Shown piece after piece: positions 31,349-40,742 of a stretch of DNA of 64,000 nt. The position numbers and the translations under genes are program-made. How positions within the stretch are numbered: the stretch's first letter is position 1; every line of letters begins with the position of its first letter. The stretch is from NCBI GenBank assembly GCA_947629715.1, contig CANRET010000002.1, positions 1-64,000 of the forward strand, written 5' to 3'. The DNA comes from an uncultured Akkermansia sp. (lineage in GTDB: Bacteria; Verrucomicrobiota; Verrucomicrobiia; Verrucomicrobiales; Akkermansiaceae). The notes below the pieces were generated by a model. That model saw only the letters and a list, made by a program, of their open reading frames with translations. It ran no database searches and was not told the DNA's origin.

Positions 31349-33241
31349 ATGGACAAAACAGGTTGGTTCGTTGTGACAATTTGTGCGATCCTGCTCGGGA
31401 TCAACTGGTATTATTCCACTCCGCAGCCACCGGACGGCTCCTCCCCTGCAGCTCAGCAGGCAATCGCTTCAGGTGATTCTGCGACCCCTGTGACGGATGT
31501 TGTCACGGAGGAGGCGGCGCAGGAAACAGCTCCCGCGCCGGAAGCTTCTGCCGATTCCGAGGCTCAGACGGTCGCCACGCTCATTTCCCGCAATTCGAAA
31601 GGGCGGGAAATCGCCAAGTTTGAGTTCCGGAACATCGGCGGCTCTGTTAGCAGCGTGGAGATGGTCGGCAAGGCAATCAACAGCACCAAAGGAGATTTGC
31701 AGGATCCCGTGAAACTCAACTCGCAGGTGCAGCAGGGCATTGGCACACTCATGTTCGGGTTGAGCGCAGACAAAGCCCCTGTGTTCGATCGCACGGATTA
31801 CCACGTTGTTCCGGAGGAGACGAATGAGAAGCAGGTGACGCTGGAAGGGCGATTGAACGACCTTCGCATTGTGAAAACGTACGCTCTCGTGCCACTTCAA
31901 GCGGGTGAAAAGACGGTAGAGGGCAATGCCTACTGCTTGCAGCTCACTGTGCAGATCCAAAACATGGGCGACAAAACTCGTCGCGCCAAAAATTGGGGTT
32001 TGTATGCAGGTGGCGCCGGTCCTATTTCGCCGACGGAGTGGTCGCAGTTCACCTATTACATCCGTAACGAGAATAAGTCATTCCACAAAGAAAGCACCGG
32101 CAGTTTCCGTCCGTGGTTCGGTAGCGCAAAAGAGCGCGTGGTGGAAAGCGGAGAAGATCCCATTGCGTGGGCAGGCGTGATGAATCAGTATTATGCCACG
32201 CTGGTGCAGCCAGGGGGCGGCAAAGGAGCGGACTCCTACTACGCTGCGCCGCTGCACAACATTATCTTACCGGGTAAGGAGCGCAAAGTCGCCGAGGGAG
32301 TGGAGAGCGCCGTGGGTATGCCGGAGTTCACTCTGGCAGCGGCGGCTCCAGGCGCAGCAGGCGGCGTGCAGACCCTCTCCTACACCATCTTTGCCGGACC
32401 GAAGCTCAACCTCATGCTCAATGAGATGATCGAAGAGATCCCCAAGATTGACCATATCATGGACTACGGAATCTTCCATGTCATCAGCTATCCCATGAAC
32501 TGGCTTATCAATGTATTCTACGGCTGGTTCGGCAACTGGGGATGGGCCATTGTAGCCATGACCTTTGTGGTTCGCCTGCTCATCTGGCCTCTCTACAGGA
32601 AGAGCTACACGAGCATGAAGAGCATGAGCCTCCTGCAGCCCAAAGTGAAAGAAATCCGCGAAAAATATGCCAATGACCAGCAGAAAGCCAGTCTGGAGAT
32701 GATGAATCTGTACCGTGAGTACGGCGTGTCGCCTTTGGGAGGTTGTCTGCCCATGTTTTTGCAGATTCCCATTTTCTTCTCATTCTTCTACGTATTGCAG
32801 ACGGCTGCAGAATTCCGGGGCGCTCCCTTCATCGGTTGGGTGCATGATTTGTCCCAAATGGACACCGTATGCATTTTGCCGATTCTCGGGTATGACTTGC
32901 CAATAAACGTGCTGCCCGTCGTGATGGCTGTCACCATGCTGCTGCAGATGCGCATGACTCCGCAAGTGGGAGGCGATCCGATGCAGCAGCGCATCATGAA
33001 GCTCATGCCGCTCTTCTTTTTCGCTTTCTGCTACTACTACCCGAGCGCGCTGGCTCTCTACTGGACCACCACGAATCTCATCTCTATCATTCAGACGTGG
33101 ATCATTCGGCGCCTGCCCCAGCCGGAGCTGCGTAAGACCTCCAAGCAGAAGGGGCCGAGGCGCAAAAGTCTTATGGAACGCATGATTGACGCTCAGAAGG
33201 CTGCTATGGCTGAGCAACAGACCCGGCAGAAGCGCGGATGA
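31349..33241 (+). CDS. yidC: membrane protein insertase YidC
   Basis: A 630-residue insertase. The N-terminal membrane anchor (FVVTICAILLGINWYY) is followed by an Ala/Pro/Glu-rich linker and a large periplasmic beta domain (about 70-365). The C-terminal 60KD_IMP core with its five membrane helices starts near 375 (GIFHVISYPMNWLINVFYGWFGNWG). Typical features are LLQPKVKEIREKYANDQQKA in the cytoplasmic loop and MTPQVGGDPMQQRIMKLMPL. The tail is basic (RKTSKQKGPRRKS), as expected for ribosome contact. Complete and unremarkable in length for a Gram-negative YidC. Confidence 0.95.
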   Translation: MDKTGWFVVTICAILLGINWYYSTPQPPDGSSPAAQQAIASGDSATPVTDVVTEEAAQETAPAPEASADSEAQTVATLISRNSKGREIAKFEFRNIGGSVSSVEMVGKAINSTKGDLQDPVKLNSQVQQGIGTLMFGLSADKAPVFDRTDYHVVPEETNEKQVTLEGRLNDLRIVKTYALVPLQAGEKTVEGNAYCLQLTVQIQNMGDKTRRAKNWGLYAGGAGPISPTEWSQFTYYIRNENKSFHKESTGSFRPWFGSAKERVVESGEDPIAWAGVMNQYYATLVQPGGGKGADSYYAAPLHNIILPGKERKVAEGVESAVGMPEFTLAAAAPGAAGGVQTLSYTIFAGPKLNLMLNEMIEEIPKIDHIMDYGIFHVISYPMNWLINVFYGWFGNWGWAIVAMTFVVRLLIWPLYRKSYTSMKSMSLLQPKVKEIREKYANDQQKASLEMMNLYREYGVSPLGGCLPMFLQIPIFFSFFYVLQTAAEFRGAPFIGWVHDLSQMDTVCILPILGYDLPINVLPVVMAVTMLLQMRMTPQVGGDPMQQRIMKLMPLFFFAFCYYYPSALALYWTTTNLISIIQTWIIRRLPQPELRKTSKQKGPRRKSLMERMIDAQKAAMAEQQTRQKRG

Positions 33242-33302
33242 AATCATGATCTGCGATTTGGGAATCATGGGCGAGAGAATGCAGAAATTTCCGGACATGT
33301 AT

Positions 33303-34298
33303 ATGAAGCATAGTGTGTACACATGGGTGACGATTGCGGCGTTGGCGCTGGCGGTCGCGGGCTGTGAGCGCAAGTCGGAATGGAGCGTAGATTACGACGG
33401 GACCATGAAGGAGGTGGCGGCGCAGGACGGTCTGGCTTTGGTGTTGGTGGATGGTCCGGGGTGGAACGCGCCGAGTGTGCAGCTGAGTCGCAACCTGCTC
33501 AAAAGTCAGGAATTCAGAGAGTTTGTGCGCGAGAATCGCATCCGTCTTATTGAAGTTGCAATCCCCGATCCTCGGGGAAGGGGAGTTAGTCCCAAGCGGG
33601 CTGAGGAGCTTGATAAGGTGGTGCTTCGGTACGACGTTCACGGGCTTCCGCATTTGGCTTTGTCGGATAGCGCAGGCTTTTCCTACGCTGTGGTGAATGA
33701 GACGAATGCGAGAGAGGGGATGAGGGTATTGCGAGAGGGGATGGAGTTTCGCAGAGCTTTTGAGACGAAGCTGACGGCTGCGAAGGCGGCTCAAGGGGAT
33801 GAACGCGTGGGATTGTTGATGCAGGCGCGTGAGATGCTGCCTGAGAATTGGCGCACCAAATATCCCGGATTGGACGACGCTATCATCGAGAGTGATCCGG
33901 AGGATAAGACCGGGTTGAAAGGAATGCGCGACCGGCGCCAACTGTTTCGGGATCAGCTGGAGGAGTTGAACAAAGAGGCAGACAAACGCATGGGAGATTT
34001 GAAGGGCGTGCCTCAGCCGGAAGCGCTGCAACGTCTGAGTACGGCGTTGATTCAGCTCTCAAGGGAAAAGACCTGGCTGCCGGAGGTGCAGTATCGCATT
34101 TTCAAAACGATTGCTATATGCTTCCTGAGTGAGAAACGCATCGGTGAGGCGCAGATCTGGTTGCAGAAGGCCGTGGATGCTGATCCGGAATCTCCTGATG
34201 CGGAGAATTTGCGCAAAGAGATTGTTCGCTTGCAAAAGGGAGAGGAGGAGAAAAAGAAGTCGTCGGATGAACCCGTCTCTCAGCCGACTGAGAAGTAA
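33303..34298 (+). CDS. lipoprotein with thioredoxin-like and TPR-like regions
   Basis: About 331 residues from ATG 33303. A lipoprotein signal ends in LALAVAGC (lipobox VAGC), predicting lipid attachment at Cys21. The next 130 or so residues resemble a thioredoxin fold (LALVLVDGPGW... and DVHGLPHLALSD), but the CxxC motif is missing, so redox activity is unlikely. The C-terminal half is helical, with a TPR-like repeat near the end (GEAQIWLQKAVDADPESPDAENL), and finishes in a charged tail. It follows yidC by about 60 bp. Earlier in-frame ATGs exist at 33246, 33267, 33279 and 33297; 33303 gives the cleanest signal peptide. Confidence 0.7.
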   Translation: MKHSVYTWVTIAALALAVAGCERKSEWSVDYDGTMKEVAAQDGLALVLVDGPGWNAPSVQLSRNLLKSQEFREFVRENRIRLIEVAIPDPRGRGVSPKRAEELDKVVLRYDVHGLPHLALSDSAGFSYAVVNETNAREGMRVLREGMEFRRAFETKLTAAKAAQGDERVGLLMQAREMLPENWRTKYPGLDDAIIESDPEDKTGLKGMRDRRQLFRDQLEELNKEADKRMGDLKGVPQPEALQRLSTALIQLSREKTWLPEVQYRIFKTIAICFLSEKRIGEAQIWLQKAVDADPESPDAENLRKEIVRLQKGEEEKKKSSDEPVSQPTEK

Positions 34299-34371
34299 AC
34301 TTCGGACGTCTGCACGTGTTCGTTCACAAGGACGGTGCGTCATGCAAAGCTCTGCTCCGGCGGTGGGGAAG

Positions 34372-35724
34372 TTATGGATGCAAACCGGCTGTCTGTCGCG
34401 CTAATTTCCAGCATGCGGCGAATGAGTTTGCAAAGTCTTGGGGGCGACGTTGCAGCCACGCGTCAATGACAGATGGAGGGAAAGGGATGACTGCTGAAAC
34501 TTCTGCGGCAGGAAAGCGAACTTTGCCGTCGAACTGGGAGGTGTAGAGCTGCACGTGCTCCATGCCGGTGGCAGGGGAAGGAGGAAGCTTAGCGACGGCG
34601 CGAAGCGGAATGCCTTCGGAGATGCCGAGTTCTTCTGCCAGCTCACGGCGCGCGGCTCTCTCGTAATCCTCTCCGGCATCGAGATGGCCTGCGGCGGAAG
34701 AATCCCATACGCCCGGGTGACGATCTTTGAGCAGGGAGCGCTTTTGCAGCAGACAATCTCCGTGTTTGTTGAACACGAGAATATGCACGGCGCGGTGGAT
34801 CAGCCCTCGTTCATGCACCTCTCGACGCGAGGCTTGTTTCAGGACGTTGTCCTGTTCATCCGCCACGTCAAAAAGTTCGTCCTCTCGCTGAGGTAGGTCT
34901 GCCAACGGGTTGGGGTCGTACTCCCGGGTGAGGTCAATCCATTGCTGCAGGTTCAGCTCCTCCGCCCGTGCGGTGGGGGAGATGCCGAGTCGGGCGGATA
35001 CTTCAGCCCAGGGAGGGGCGGGTGGCAGGTGCTTGTGCATTTGCTTCCGACGACAAGCGAAGCAGCGGCGCATAAGTTCATCCATCAGCCGACGATCATA
35101 CACCGGCATGCGGCGATGATCGCGCGGTATGAGAAGGAGGACCGCAGAGTCGATTTTCGGTTGCGGACGGAATGCAGTCGGCGGCACAAGTCGCATGAGT
35201 TTGCCTTCCCAATTCATCTGCATGCGCAGGGAGAGAAGACCGTAGGCAGAATTTCCGGGTTGCGCGAGGATGCGATCCACAAGCTCTTTTTGCAGCATGA
35301 TGACGGCGCGGCTGCAGGGGCTTTCGCCATGCAGAAAGTTTGCCAGGATGGCACCGCCTGACGAATACGGCAGATTGCCCAGGAACTTCACCGGCTGCTC
35401 TGCAAAGAGACGGCGCGGATCCCAGGTCGCAGCGTCCGCCTGATGCACTTCCACATGCGGGTCGTTTGCCCAGCGGGTGCGTTGGTAGTCCGCGAGGCGT
35501 TTATCGAACTCCACGAGGATGAGTTTGCGGCAGAGCGGGGCGACGATTTCCGTGAGAGATCCTGCGCCGGGACCCACCTCGACAATGCAATCCTCCGGCG
35601 CGGGGGCCAGTAGCTCCACGATGGCGTGCGCGATGTTTTCATCCGTGAGAAAATTTTGTCCGAGAGCCTTGGACGGAGTGATGCCGTACTGCTCCAGCAC
35701 CGCGCGTATTTGAGAGGCGTTCAT
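34372..35724 (-). CDS. rsmA: RsmA (KsgA) 16S rRNA dimethyltransferase fused to a Nudix hydrolase
   Basis: A 450-residue fusion. The N-terminal part (about 1-265) is RsmA, which dimethylates two adenosines near the 3' end of 16S rRNA: SKALGQNFLTDENIAHAI, SAM motif VEVGPGAGSLTEIVA, and FLGNLPYSSGG with the NLPY catalytic motif. After a short linker, a Nudix domain (about 300-450) has a perfect box, GHLDAGEDYERAARRELAEE continuing LG, so hydrolase activity is expected. ATG 35724 overlaps the thiL stop (ATGA). The Nudix half resembles YfcD/isopentenyl-diphosphate-isomerase-like members; its substrate is unknown. Confidence 0.92.
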   Translation of the reverse strand: MNASQIRAVLEQYGITPSKALGQNFLTDENIAHAIVELLAPAPEDCIVEVGPGAGSLTEIVAPLCRKLILVEFDKRLADYQRTRWANDPHVEVHQADAATWDPRRLFAEQPVKFLGNLPYSSGGAILANFLHGESPCSRAVIMLQKELVDRILAQPGNSAYGLLSLRMQMNWEGKLMRLVPPTAFRPQPKIDSAVLLLIPRDHRRMPVYDRRLMDELMRRCFACRRKQMHKHLPPAPPWAEVSARLGISPTARAEELNLQQWIDLTREYDPNPLADLPQREDELFDVADEQDNVLKQASRREVHERGLIHRAVHILVFNKHGDCLLQKRSLLKDRHPGVWDSSAAGHLDAGEDYERAARRELAEELGISEGIPLRAVAKLPPSPATGMEHVQLYTSQFDGKVRFPAAEVSAVIPFPPSVIDAWLQRRPQDFANSFAACWKLARQTAGLHP

Positions 35725-36620
35725 GAGCGGGGAGAGGAGGTGAAATGCTGCCACCCGCCGCTGAGAGGGGCGGACGTTTTTTGCGCGAGCCGACCGATGG
35801 CAGTGAGATTGAACCGGGCGCACAATGCCTCTGCGTCATCCGGAGGCAGGGCGAGTAACAGCTCGTAATCTTCGCCATCGTGGAGAGCCTGGGCAGGCGT
35901 GCACCCCGTATGGAGCGGCAGGCTCGCTTCGTCGATCTCATACCCGCATCCGCTCGCTGCAGCAAGGCGGGGAAGATCGGCCGCCAAGCCATCGGAGAGG
36001 TCCATGACGGCGTGTGGGCGTGGGCTGGCGAATTGCAACGCGCGCGCCAATTCAATGCGTGGAGTGAAAGTGAGGTGACGCCCGGAGGCAAAGGAACCGC
36101 CAAGAGCCCCCGAGACGCAGAGAATATCGCCGGGTTTTCCGCCGCTGCGCAGGAAGGAGCGTCCGTGCTCCACACGACCAGTGAGGGCTACATTGACGAC
36201 AAGTCCCGGCGTCGGCAGGGAACAGGTTTCACCTCCGGCGATGGAAACGCCGAAGACGGCGGCAATTTCGGACAGCCCTGCGTAGATTTCTTCCAGATCC
36301 TCCACACTGCGCTGCGGGTGTGTCACCAGGGTAATGAGAGCATGTTCCGGGATGCCGCCCATGGCTGCAATGTCCGAGAGAGCACGCGCCAGGGCTTTGC
36401 GTCCGATAAGGCGTGGCGGCGTGTCTGTGGTAAAGTGGATTCCTTCTGCCACGGCATCCGCCTTGAGCAAGGTGTCCACGTGATCGTCACGCCGCACGAC
36501 GGCACAGTCGTCCCCGGGACCGAGGAGGAGATGGTGCGTCGTCCTCGGCAGGTGGCGAAGCAGTCTGTCAAGGACCTCCTTTTCTCCGAGCTCGCGCAGG
36601 GATGTGGAAGTGACTTTCAT
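35721..36620 (-). CDS. thiL: thiamine-monophosphate kinase
   Basis: Phosphorylates thiamine monophosphate to the pyrophosphate, the active cofactor. The 299-residue protein has the PurM/ThiL features LLLGPGDDCAVVRRDD (about 30-45), KALARALSDIAAMGGIPEHAL (about 75-95), GVSIAGGETC (about 125), and VMDLSDGLAADLPRLA (about 205-220). The start at 36620 overlaps the CPBP stop (ATGA); the track start at 36938 would add an unrelated N-terminus. Part of the long minus-strand gene run. Confidence 0.92.
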   Translation of the reverse strand: MKVTSTSLRELGEKEVLDRLLRHLPRTTHHLLLGPGDDCAVVRRDDHVDTLLKADAVAEGIHFTTDTPPRLIGRKALARALSDIAAMGGIPEHALITLVTHPQRSVEDLEEIYAGLSEIAAVFGVSIAGGETCSLPTPGLVVNVALTGRVEHGRSFLRSGGKPGDILCVSGALGGSFASGRHLTFTPRIELARALQFASPRPHAVMDLSDGLAADLPRLAAASGCGYEIDEASLPLHTGCTPAQALHDGEDYELLLALPPDDAEALCARFNLTAIGRLAQKTSAPLSGGWQHFTSSPRS

Positions 36621-37465
36621 GGGGCGGATGGGGTCATGGACAGCAGCAGAGCGGCTCCCACGGAAATGGCGTTGAAGCAGAAATGCGCCAGAATGGGAGC
36701 TGCAAGAGTACGTGTTTTCACGTAAAGTCGGCATTGAAGCAGGGCAAATACGAAGAGGGAAATGAGCTGAGGCAGCGAAAAGTGGATGGCGGCAAATGCC
36801 AGCGAAGAGATGAGGGTTGCCGTGATGCCGCCCCGGCAATTGCGAAGCGCGTTGAAAAGAAAACCGCGAAAGAAGCATTCCTCGCAGATGGGAGCAATGA
36901 TGAGCGCCTGGATAATGATATAGCTGCGGAGTGTCCAATCTCCTTTCAAAATCATGACCACGGTATCCTGGTACAGCTCACTGTCGGTGGCGTCGGCAAT
37001 AGCTTTCATGCATCCGGAGGTTTCGAAAAACACGTTGAAAGCGACGGAAAGGGATACCACGGACAGCACGGGAAGCAGACGCTCTCGCAGCGGAGTCGGG
37101 CGGTGCAGCCCCATTTCATTCGTGTGCCCGGTGACATGAACCAGGCGCAGGAGGAAGGGCAGGTAGATGACCAGCATGACGACGCAGGAAATGAGCATGG
37201 ATTTTATGGAAACATCCGTCGGTTCGCTTTTTTCAACGGATGGAATGCTGGCAAGCGCCAGGAGCGTAAAAGTGAACAAGACGCTCAGTGTGTCAAATAT
37301 GTTTGGAAAAGATGAACCGGGGAAGAGAGGAATGGGAGGCAGCTTTTGTTCGGTGGAGCGGCGGCGGGATGTCAGCGTTGCAATGCCCCTCTGCACAAGC
37401 GGTAGCCAGCATAGAAGTACGGCAACGGCGATGATGGCGATGTTCCAGATGTGGTAAGCAGGCAT
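36617..37465 (-). CDS. CPBP-family intramembrane metalloprotease
   Basis: A 282-residue polytopic protein. The Abi/CPBP motifs are EECFFRGFLFNALR (EExxxR, about 190-203), FAAIHFSLPQ (about 226, His) and LAHFCFNAI (about 262, His). These form the intramembrane glutamate-type active site of the family (Rce1-like). At least six hydrophobic helices are visible. Bacterial members act in peptide maturation or in unknown envelope processes; nothing nearby shows a substrate. It lies 13 bp after the L,D-transpeptidase-like gene and overlaps thiL by four bases. Confidence 0.87.
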   Translation of the reverse strand: MPAYHIWNIAIIAVAVLLCWLPLVQRGIATLTSRRRSTEQKLPPIPLFPGSSFPNIFDTLSVLFTFTLLALASIPSVEKSEPTDVSIKSMLISCVVMLVIYLPFLLRLVHVTGHTNEMGLHRPTPLRERLLPVLSVVSLSVAFNVFFETSGCMKAIADATDSELYQDTVVMILKGDWTLRSYIIIQALIIAPICEECFFRGFLFNALRNCRGGITATLISSLAFAAIHFSLPQLISLFVFALLQCRLYVKTRTLAAPILAHFCFNAISVGAALLLSMTPSAP

Positions 37466-37478
37466 GATTGGTTCAGGG

Positions 37479-38228
37479 TCAGGGGAGATGCCACGAGGCG
37501 CGGAGGCGGGAGTATTCTGCGCGAGGCAGGAGAATGTACATCGGGTGACGTGCCGGATCGAGGCGGGCGATGATGGCCCGCAGGTTTGCTTCCGCTATGG
37601 CGGTGCAGCCGGCGGTAGGAGCCGCACCGTCCCGTCGCCAGATGTGAAAGAAGATCGAGGAGCCTGCGCCTGCTATCGGTCGCCCCGGCGTCTCCCAGGT
37701 ATTGTGGCAGATGAGCAGCTTGATGCTGTGTGCATAGTCTGTCTGCCGCATTTGTTCCTTGAGTTCCCCCGGCGTGGCGGCAGGATGATTTAAGCGGATG
37801 TGTCGATTGTAAAGTCGAGGTTGCGAGGGATCCGAGACCCAGAGATCGCACGGTCCGACACGTACTTCGGGAATGCGGCGGTGGTGTTTTATCGGAGTTT
37901 TGTTGGTCGTCCAGAGGCCCCCAATGAGAAAGACGCCGGCCGGGGAGCGACCGTCTCCTTCGCGCTTGATTGTGACGCCGCGCGGGTTGGAGTGCACCCC
38001 CAGCCCCCACGCCAGTCCGGTGCGTCCGAGTCGTCCCGGTATCGGACCCAGCACGCGCGCCCATCGACCGTCCGGCTGCTTCTCCACGAGAGAGAGGGAA
38101 ACAGTCGAGCTATTCCATCCATCGGCTATGCCGAGAACGGCCTGACTGCAATCGGTCGGCAATTGGGCGAAAGCCGCACAGAAGCTCAGCACGGCGGCAG
38201 TGAGGATGGAGAAGGCTGCCTTCATCAA
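37479..38228 (-). CDS. secreted L,D-transpeptidase-like (YkuD) protein
   Basis: A 249-residue protein with a signal peptide (AAFSILTAAVLSFCAAFA) and a YkuD catalytic domain. The active site is read in SIFFHIWRRDGAAPTAGCTAI (about 200-220): the conserved His, then the nucleophilic Cys in TAGC, a variant of the usual S/T-HGC motif. The N-terminal part (ALGIADGWNSSTVSLSLVEK) resembles ErfK/YbiS-like proteins that act on peptidoglycan. The function, cross-linking or amide hydrolysis, cannot be told. One base separates it from the upstream beta-CASP gene stop. Confidence 0.8.
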   Translation of the reverse strand: MMKAAFSILTAAVLSFCAAFAQLPTDCSQAVLGIADGWNSSTVSLSLVEKQPDGRWARVLGPIPGRLGRTGLAWGLGVHSNPRGVTIKREGDGRSPAGVFLIGGLWTTNKTPIKHHRRIPEVRVGPCDLWVSDPSQPRLYNRHIRLNHPAATPGELKEQMRQTDYAHSIKLLICHNTWETPGRPIAGAGSSIFFHIWRRDGAAPTAGCTAIAEANLRAIIARLDPARHPMYILLPRAEYSRLRASWHLP

Positions 38229-38229
38229 T

Positions 38230-39636
38230 TCAGCAACTCACGATTTCATCTTTTGCCGCGATATGCACATTCGCAGCTCCTTCATTTTCGAGAGCCTTTT
38301 GCATGGCCTGTGCGCAGTCCGGTTCGCCATGCACGAGGAATACGTGCGCTTTGCTTCCTTTCGTGTCGCGGAAGTAGCGCAGCAGCTCATCGTGATCCGC
38401 ATGACCGGAGAAGGAATCCAAAGTGCGAATCTGGGCGCGTACGGGGTAATGTCCGCCCAGAATAGGCACATCCTTAGCTCCGTCCATGATGCGTCGACCG
38501 AGCGTGTTGGCGGCGCAGAAGCCGACAAAGAGGACGGTGTTTTTAGCGTTGCCGATACCGAGCTTGAGATGGTGCAGGATGCGGCCTGCTTCACACATTC
38601 CGGAAGCGGAGATGATGATGGCGGATTTTTTGATGTCGTTGAGGTACTGGGACTCGGTGACCGTGCGGCACATGTGGAGATTGGCGAAGGAAAAAGGATC
38701 CTTGCTTGCGAACAACGAGGCATAGACGTCGGGGTTGAGACACTCGGAATGCGCGCGGAAGAGTTCCGTTGCGCTGATGGCCATCGGGCTGTCCACGTAC
38801 ACCTGCGTCTTGCCCAGCATCCCTTCTTCAAAGGCGTGATTGAGCAGGAAGAGCAGTTGCTGCGTGCGTTCCACCGCAAAGGCAGGGATGTAGATCTTCC
38901 CCCCCCGCGCCAATGCTTCCTTCACTTCGCGGAAGAAGCTCTCGTCATCACGGCTTGGAGCTTCGTGGCGTCGTCCTCCGTACGTGGTTTCCATGATCAT
39001 GATATCCACGTTTTCTACCGGAACGGGGTCTCGCAGCAGTTCATTGTTGCCGCGCCCGACGTCGCCCGAGAAGAGCAGGCGCTTGTGACGTCCGTCTTCA
39101 TGGTCATCGATGTCCAGCACGACTTGGGCGGAGCCGAGGATGTGTCCGGCGTCATAGAAAGTGAGTGCAATGCCGTCATCGATGTACATGCGGCGTTCGT
39201 AGCTGAGAGCTACGAAGGAGTCCAGGCTCTTGCGCGCATCTTCTTCGGTGTAGATGACTTCAGCCACCACACCCTCGCCGCCGGCGCGCCTGTGCATTTT
39301 TGTGAGGAAGGCGCAGTCATGCTCCTGGATTCGAGCGGCGTCGACGAGCATGATGGCGCAGAGCGAACGAGTGGCGTGCGTACAATAGACGGACCCTTTA
39401 AAGCCACGCTTTACGAGGTTGGGGATATTGCCGGAGTGGTCAATGTGGGCGTGGGAGAGGATGACGTGGTCAATTTCCTCCGGGTTGAAGAGAGGAAAGT
39501 CGCGGTTGATGCGCAGTTCATCGGCTCGGTGCCCTTGGTAGAGACCACAATCCAACAAGATTTTTTTGCCGTTAATCTCGAGGAGGTGTTGGGATCCGGT
39601 GGTGGTGCCGGCCGCGCCGCAGAAATGTATTTTCAT
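38230..39636 (-). CDS. metallo-beta-lactamase / beta-CASP ribonuclease
   Basis: A 468-residue protein of the CPSF73-like bacterial RNase group (Thermus TTHA0252-type). The zinc motif is LSHAHIDHSGNIP (HxHxDH, about 60-72), with an Asp ligand in FSGDVGRGNNE, the beta-CASP insert (about 210-350) and GMCEAGRILHHL. The final RMM-type segment has FSGHADHDELL and HGEPDCAQAM. All metal ligands are in place. Such enzymes process or degrade RNA. ATG 39636 overlaps the stop of the glycosyltransferase by four bases. Confidence 0.9.
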   Translation of the reverse strand: MKIHFCGAAGTTTGSQHLLEINGKKILLDCGLYQGHRADELRINRDFPLFNPEEIDHVILSHAHIDHSGNIPNLVKRGFKGSVYCTHATRSLCAIMLVDAARIQEHDCAFLTKMHRRAGGEGVVAEVIYTEEDARKSLDSFVALSYERRMYIDDGIALTFYDAGHILGSAQVVLDIDDHEDGRHKRLLFSGDVGRGNNELLRDPVPVENVDIMIMETTYGGRRHEAPSRDDESFFREVKEALARGGKIYIPAFAVERTQQLLFLLNHAFEEGMLGKTQVYVDSPMAISATELFRAHSECLNPDVYASLFASKDPFSFANLHMCRTVTESQYLNDIKKSAIIISASGMCEAGRILHHLKLGIGNAKNTVLFVGFCAANTLGRRIMDGAKDVPILGGHYPVRAQIRTLDSFSGHADHDELLRYFRDTKGSKAHVFLVHGEPDCAQAMQKALENEGAANVHIAAKDEIVSC

Positions 39637-40742
39637 GGTGTTTGAGTAATGTTGGTGTAAAGTTCGTAGTATTTTTTAGCGGTGTCACTGAGTTTGTACG
39701 GATAAGGGACTTCCTCCGGTGGATCAGGCGGTGCGTTGTACCACTGAGAGAGCAGGTCCGTCGCGCTGTCCACGTCTCCCACGGGCAGTACCCCCATCGG
39801 TTGCATGGCTTCCAGGTACTCCAGCACAGCCCCGTGCCCGTAGCCTGCCGTGGGACGTCCCAGAGCCAGAGCTTGCAGGGCAGTCCTGTCGTAAACGACC
39901 GGTTTCTCCGTGAGACACAGCACGGCGTGGCTCACGCAGAGGATATCGCGAAGGTCTTCCGGAGCATCGAGCCATGAAACGCATTCATCCAGCCCGGCGG
40001 AGCGGATGTCGCGGTGCAACGTCTTGAGGAAAGAAGGGTCCGCCTTTTTTATGCTGCCCGCCAGCAGCGCGTGCGCCGGGATATCCTGACTGCGCAGGGA
40101 GCTGAGCAGGGGAACGATGTGCTGTGTACACCAGGCAGAGCCGATCGGGGAGGGGAGACAGATGAGGAAGCGGTCGTCAAGTTGTGGATGCTCGACCCGC
40201 CAGCGCTGGTTCCATTCCGGGGAAGGCCGGTAGTTCGGGTGGAAGAGCATGTCGTTCGCCCCGTAGGGAATGATCCACGACTTGATGAGCGGAGGATGTA
40301 CGCTTTTGAGGTAACTGCGCAGCTCGGTGCGGATCATTGTGATGGCGTCGCAACTCATCAGTTTCGTCCTCTCGAGGAAATCCGCTTCTTTCGGGTAAGC
40401 CCCCAGAGAGGCCACAAGCGAGGGACGGCGGTCGGATGGCAGGCATGCGCAGGCACGAGTCGCCACGGACACCGCCCTGTAGCCGTAGGCATGGAGAATG
40501 TCAGGGTTCTGAGAGATGAGGAGTCTGCGAAGATGGAAGACTTCCCCCCACAGTCCGGGCAGGCTTCCCCCTTTGTAGCGCACAAATCTGAGAAGCTTGC
40601 CGATGACGGGCGTGATCAGGTCTCGATTCGGCGCCGCCACCACACTCGTCACATCGAAAATTTGCAGTGCGTAGGCTAACTCCATCGCCAGCTCATCCGG
40701 ACCGCCGATCGCCAATTCAGGAGCAAAGTGAAACACTTTCAT
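39633..40742 (-). CDS. glycosyltransferase family 4-like protein (second of two)
   Basis: A 369-residue GT-B fold protein. The N-terminal Rossmann half is diverged (FHFAPELAIGGPDELAMELAYAL), and the C-terminal half carries the GT4 donor-site region EKPVVYDRTALQALALGRPTAG. The EX7E motif is weaker than in its neighbour. It is homologous throughout to the next gene upstream and overlaps it by four bases. The position beside an ELM1 protein and a sister GT suggests lipopolysaccharide or other surface-glycan synthesis (inference). ATG 40742 was kept. Confidence 0.82.
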   Translation of the reverse strand: MKVFHFAPELAIGGPDELAMELAYALQIFDVTSVVAAPNRDLITPVIGKLLRFVRYKGGSLPGLWGEVFHLRRLLISQNPDILHAYGYRAVSVATRACACLPSDRRPSLVASLGAYPKEADFLERTKLMSCDAITMIRTELRSYLKSVHPPLIKSWIIPYGANDMLFHPNYRPSPEWNQRWRVEHPQLDDRFLICLPSPIGSAWCTQHIVPLLSSLRSQDIPAHALLAGSIKKADPSFLKTLHRDIRSAGLDECVSWLDAPEDLRDILCVSHAVLCLTEKPVVYDRTALQALALGRPTAGYGHGAVLEYLEAMQPMGVLPVGDVDSATDLLSQWYNAPPDPPEEVPYPYKLSDTAKKYYELYTNITQTP

